Source of the DNA: Rostrohypoxylon terebratum
Lineage: Eukaryota > Ascomycota > Sordariomycetes > Xylariales > Hypoxylaceae
NCBI GenBank assembly: GCA_022497145.1
Contig: MU385897.1
Location: 1-64,000, forward strand
DNA: 64,000 nt
Direction: 5' to 3'
Shown here in pieces: positions 62,236 to 64,000 of this stretch. The position numbers were made by a program, and so were the translations under genes. The notes beneath the pieces were generated by a model, which ran no database searches, was not told the origin of the DNA, and saw only the letters and a program-made list of their open reading frames with translations. How positions within the stretch are numbered: position 1 is the first letter of the stretch; each line of letters begins with the position of its first letter.

Positions 62236-63042
62236 TCAAATATCAGCAACCAGACCCGCGCCCTCCTCCCTACTCACAACCCTCTCGTCCACGTAACCCC
62301 CGAGCAAACCACGCCACCTCTCCGCCAACACGCACGCCAGCAAGTGCTTGCAGCAGGGAACCCCCGCGATCCCGCTCCCCTCCATGCCATCCGCGCTCAA
62401 GGCCCCGAACTCCCACTTCGCATCCCCCTGCAACCATTCCTCCGGCGGCAGACCGGCAGAATCGCCGACGGCGTAGGACTGCGCGTCCCGGTCGTCGCGC
62501 GGGAACGCGGCGAAGGCGAAGGCGGCGCACGTGCAGTTCCAGGCGTTGAGGCGCACGACGTACGACAGCCCCGTCGACGACGACGACGACGAGGAGGTCG
62601 GCTCGCCGCGGCGCGGGTGCTGCGGCTGAGCCGAGCGCACGATGTAAAAGGTTGGGGGTGTAGCTTCTACGGCCTTTCCTGGCGTCTCTGAGCTAGAGCT
62701 TGGTGGTGATGGTGGCGGCGAAGATGATGATGGTGCTGTTTCCGCGCTTGTGCCTGGTCGCGGGTGCTGCTGCGGGGTGGTAGTGCTGCTGATTATGATA
62801 ACGCGCGTGGCGAGGCGGCGGTCTAGGAGGTCTAGCGCCGGGAGTAGGGTTAGAGGGTATATGGTGTAAAGAGTTGTGAGGAGAGGTCGGTAGGCGGATG
62901 GGATGAGTCTGAGAGGGTTTGATGCTCCTGCATTAAGGCTTGTGGGAGCGGAAGGTGCACCAGCCGAGGCACTGGGGATTGAAGTGAGACCATCGATGAG
63001 AGATGTTAGGAATTGCCGTGGTCTTGGGATTGGTTGTTCCAT
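62236..63042 (-). CDS. SWIM zinc-finger protein, Sws1/Shu2-like
   Basis: Single exon, 268 residues. The C-terminal SWIM motif is CTC (170-172) followed after 58 residues by CKHLLA (231-236). This fits the CXC...CXHXXA form that marks Shu2/Sws1 proteins, partners of Rad51 paralogues in homologous recombination. An N-terminal helical part (about 5-80) is separated from the SWIM part by a Ser/Pro-rich linker (91-150) encoded partly by a trinucleotide repeat. Assignment to Sws1 rests on the CXHXXA signature and small size; a generic SWIM protein is the alternative. It is convergent with Rpn8 and lies tail to tail within about 300 bp. Confidence 0.75.
   Translation of the reverse strand: MEQPIPRPRQFLTSLIDGLTSIPSASAGAPSAPTSLNAGASNPLRLIPSAYRPLLTTLYTIYPLTLLPALDLLDRRLATRVIIISSTTTPQQHPRPGTSAETAPSSSSPPPSPPSSSSETPGKAVEATPPTFYIVRSAQPQHPRRGEPTSSSSSSSTGLSYVVRLNAWNCTCAAFAFAAFPRDDRDAQSYAVGDSAGLPPEEWLQGDAKWEFGALSADGMEGSGIAGVPCCKHLLACVLAERWRGLLGGYVDERVVSREEGAGLVADI
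62575..62592. repeat. In-frame (CGA)n trinucleotide repeat coding poly-Ser
   Basis: Six CGA units inside the SWIM-protein gene encode part of a Ser run in the disordered linker (minus-strand TCG codons). Length variation between strains would be tolerated there. Confidence 0.8.
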
Positions 63043-63409
63043 CTTCCTCTGCGAATAGTGCTTGAGATGTTAAGGAGCGGTGATATAGATGGAATATATT
63101 CGATGAATGTGGTTTTGATGAGTGGGAGAAGACAGTGCAGTACTGTATATATAACTGTATGAGAAAGTGCATATTTGAGGTATCCATGTACGTTCCCTCT
63201 TTTCTAAGTTGACACACAATGGGTGATATATTATTTATACAGGTAAATTGACGTCGATAATCCTCTAAACATCCACCCTACCTAGCAACTTGACCTCTCC
63301 AAAAATTGGAATACCATGAATTACAATGGAGTTCCGAGGTTTTCATTTAGTACTAGACTCAAGCAGCTTTGCTATAGTCATATAGCGTTCTTTTTTCCAC
63401 TCCTCTATA
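63043..63409. other. Intergenic between the SWIM and ankyrin genes
   Basis: Promoter region of the SWIM gene and 3' flank of the ankyrin gene. No feature is seen beyond AT-rich sequence. Confidence 0.5.
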
Positions 63410-64000
63410 TTACCTATGTTTCAATCCATCGGTGACCCATGACAACGGTGTCCATCCATTGGTGTCTTGAGTTTGTTTGTCCGCGCCTTCCCCAAGTAAT
63501 GTCTTGACAACTCTATCGTTCCCTTCCATAGCAGCCCATAATAACGGCGTTCGGCCGTCATTATCTCTAGATTTGAGATCAGCACCTCTTTCAAGTAACA
63601 TCTTAACAGTTGCTTCATGCCCCCCCCAAGCGGCCCATGATAAGGGTGTTCGGCCGTCATTATCTCTAGATTTGAGATCAGCACCTCTTTCAAGTAACAT
63701 CTTAACAGTTGCTTCATGCCCCCCCCAAGCGGCCCATGATAAGGGTGTTCGGCCGTCATTATCTCTAGATTTGAGATCAGCACCTCTTNNNNNNNNNNNN
63801 NNNNNNNNNNNNNNNNNNNNNNNNNNNNNNNNNNNNNNNNNNNNNNNNNNNNNNNNNNNNNNNNNNNNNNNNNNNNNNNNNNNNNNNNTCAAGTAACATC
63901 TTAACAGTTGCTTCATGCCCCCCCCAAGCGGCCCATGATAAGGGTGTTCGGCCGTCATTATCTCTAGATTCGAGATCAGCACCTCTTTCAAGTAACATCT
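63410..64000 (-). CDS. Ankyrin-repeat protein, C-terminal part only
   Basis: The gene runs off the window; its start and any N-terminal domain are not visible. The visible end encodes canonical 33-residue ankyrin repeats (GADLKSRDNDGRTPLSWAA, then WGGHEATVKMLLER). Several copies are nearly identical at the DNA level. A diverged repeat (LLWAAMEGNDRVVKTLLGEG) and a final capping half-repeat ending in TAA follow. Long arrays of near-identical ankyrin repeats are typical of fungal NACHT/NLR-type and other large ankyrin proteins, but no effector or nucleotide-binding domain is in view, so that link is inference. The 100-N gap breaks the frame artificially: the sequence on both sides is in the same repeat phase, but 100 is not a multiple of three. 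Confidence 0.85.
   Translation of the reverse strand, partial: RCYLKEVLISNLEIMTAEHPYHGPLGGGMKQLLRCYLXXXXXXXXXXXXXXXXXXXXXXXXXXXXXXXXXXRGADLKSRDNDGRTPLSWAAWGGHEATVKMLLERGADLKSRDNDGRTPLSWAAWGGHEATVKMLLERGADLKSRDNDGRTPLLWAAMEGNDRVVKTLLGEGADKQTQDTNGWTPLSWVTDGLKHR
63578..64000 (-). repeat. Tandem 99-bp ankyrin-coding units
   Basis: The ATCAGCACC landmark recurs at 63578, 63677 and 63776, exactly 99 bp apart, and again at 63975 after the N gap. The units are identical as far as I can read apart from one T/C change in the last, which turns Lys to Glu (LKSRD to LESRD). Each unit contains a run of eight C, a slippage-prone site. Confidence 0.92.
63789..63888. other. Assembly gap of 100 N
   Basis: Exactly 100 N, the conventional size for a gap of unknown length. 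It lies inside the 99-bp tandem array, with the unit phase continuous across it (offset 12 before, 13 after). The missing sequence should therefore be a whole number of 99-bp units. Confidence 0.97.

Noticed and set aside
1..64000. CRISPR array, prophage, or bacterial operon structures
   Set aside because: The sequence is eukaryotic: spliceosomal introns, telomere, and fungal families throughout. The 99-bp direct repeats are coding ankyrin units without spacers.

Overview
This window is one chromosome end of a filamentous ascomycete, with a telomere at base 1 and ordinary chromosome-arm sequence towards base 64000. The first 95 bases are (TAACCC)n, the G-rich TTAGGG telomere repeat read from its C-rich strand. 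Genes are short multi-exon fungal genes with 55-120 nt introns that have GTRNGT-like donors and CTAAC-like branch sites. Several protein families are typical of Pezizomycotina: fungal rhodopsin-domain membrane protein, Prm10/ThrE-like membrane protein, DENN protein, CAP20/perilipin-like protein. The CAP20-like gene and the abundance of TACCTAGGTA-type intergenic motifs suggest a Sordariomycete. That placement is inference and no species is claimed.

Layout. Bases 1-850 hold the telomere fused directly to the 3' two-exon remainder of an ACC-synthase-like PLP aminotransferase gene whose 5' half is gone. Bases 3.3-4.5 kb hold an F-box protein with several membrane segments. Bases 5.4-6.8 kb hold gene relics. 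Bases 9.4-14.8 kb hold a secreted aldose 1-epimerase (minus), a hypothetical protein (plus) and a calcineurin-like phosphoesterase (plus). Bases 17.2-20.2 kb hold a conserved DENN/coiled-coil protein (minus). Bases 20.2-27.2 kb are gene-free and carry two MITEs of different families. At 27.2-32.1 kb a rhodopsin-domain membrane protein (minus) and a cytochrome P450 (plus) lie head to head. Bases 32.1-41.0 kb are gene-free and rich in microsatellites. Bases 41.0-43.5 kb hold a Prm10-like transporter. Bases 43.5-51.2 kb are gene-free and carry a second copy of one MITE.

From 51 kb inwards the sequence is dense with conserved genes: a CAP20/perilipin-like lipid-droplet protein, a coiled-coil protein, a PhzF-family isomerase, adenylate kinase, proteasome subunit Rpn8, and a SWIM-domain protein of the Sws1/Shu2 type. 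The window ends inside an ankyrin-repeat gene made of near-identical 99-bp units, interrupted by a 100-N assembly gap.

The genes do not form one obvious pathway. The P450/receptor pair and the truncated aminotransferase look like accessory subtelomeric genes. I did not find a convincing new multi-gene system. The strongest observations are the telomere fused inside a coding sequence, the two TA-flanked MITE families, the concerted ankyrin repeat array, the membrane-anchored F-box architecture, and the dense intergenic TACCTAGGTA-like motif. All exon structures were joined by hand from splice consensus, frame and family resemblance. No homology search was run.
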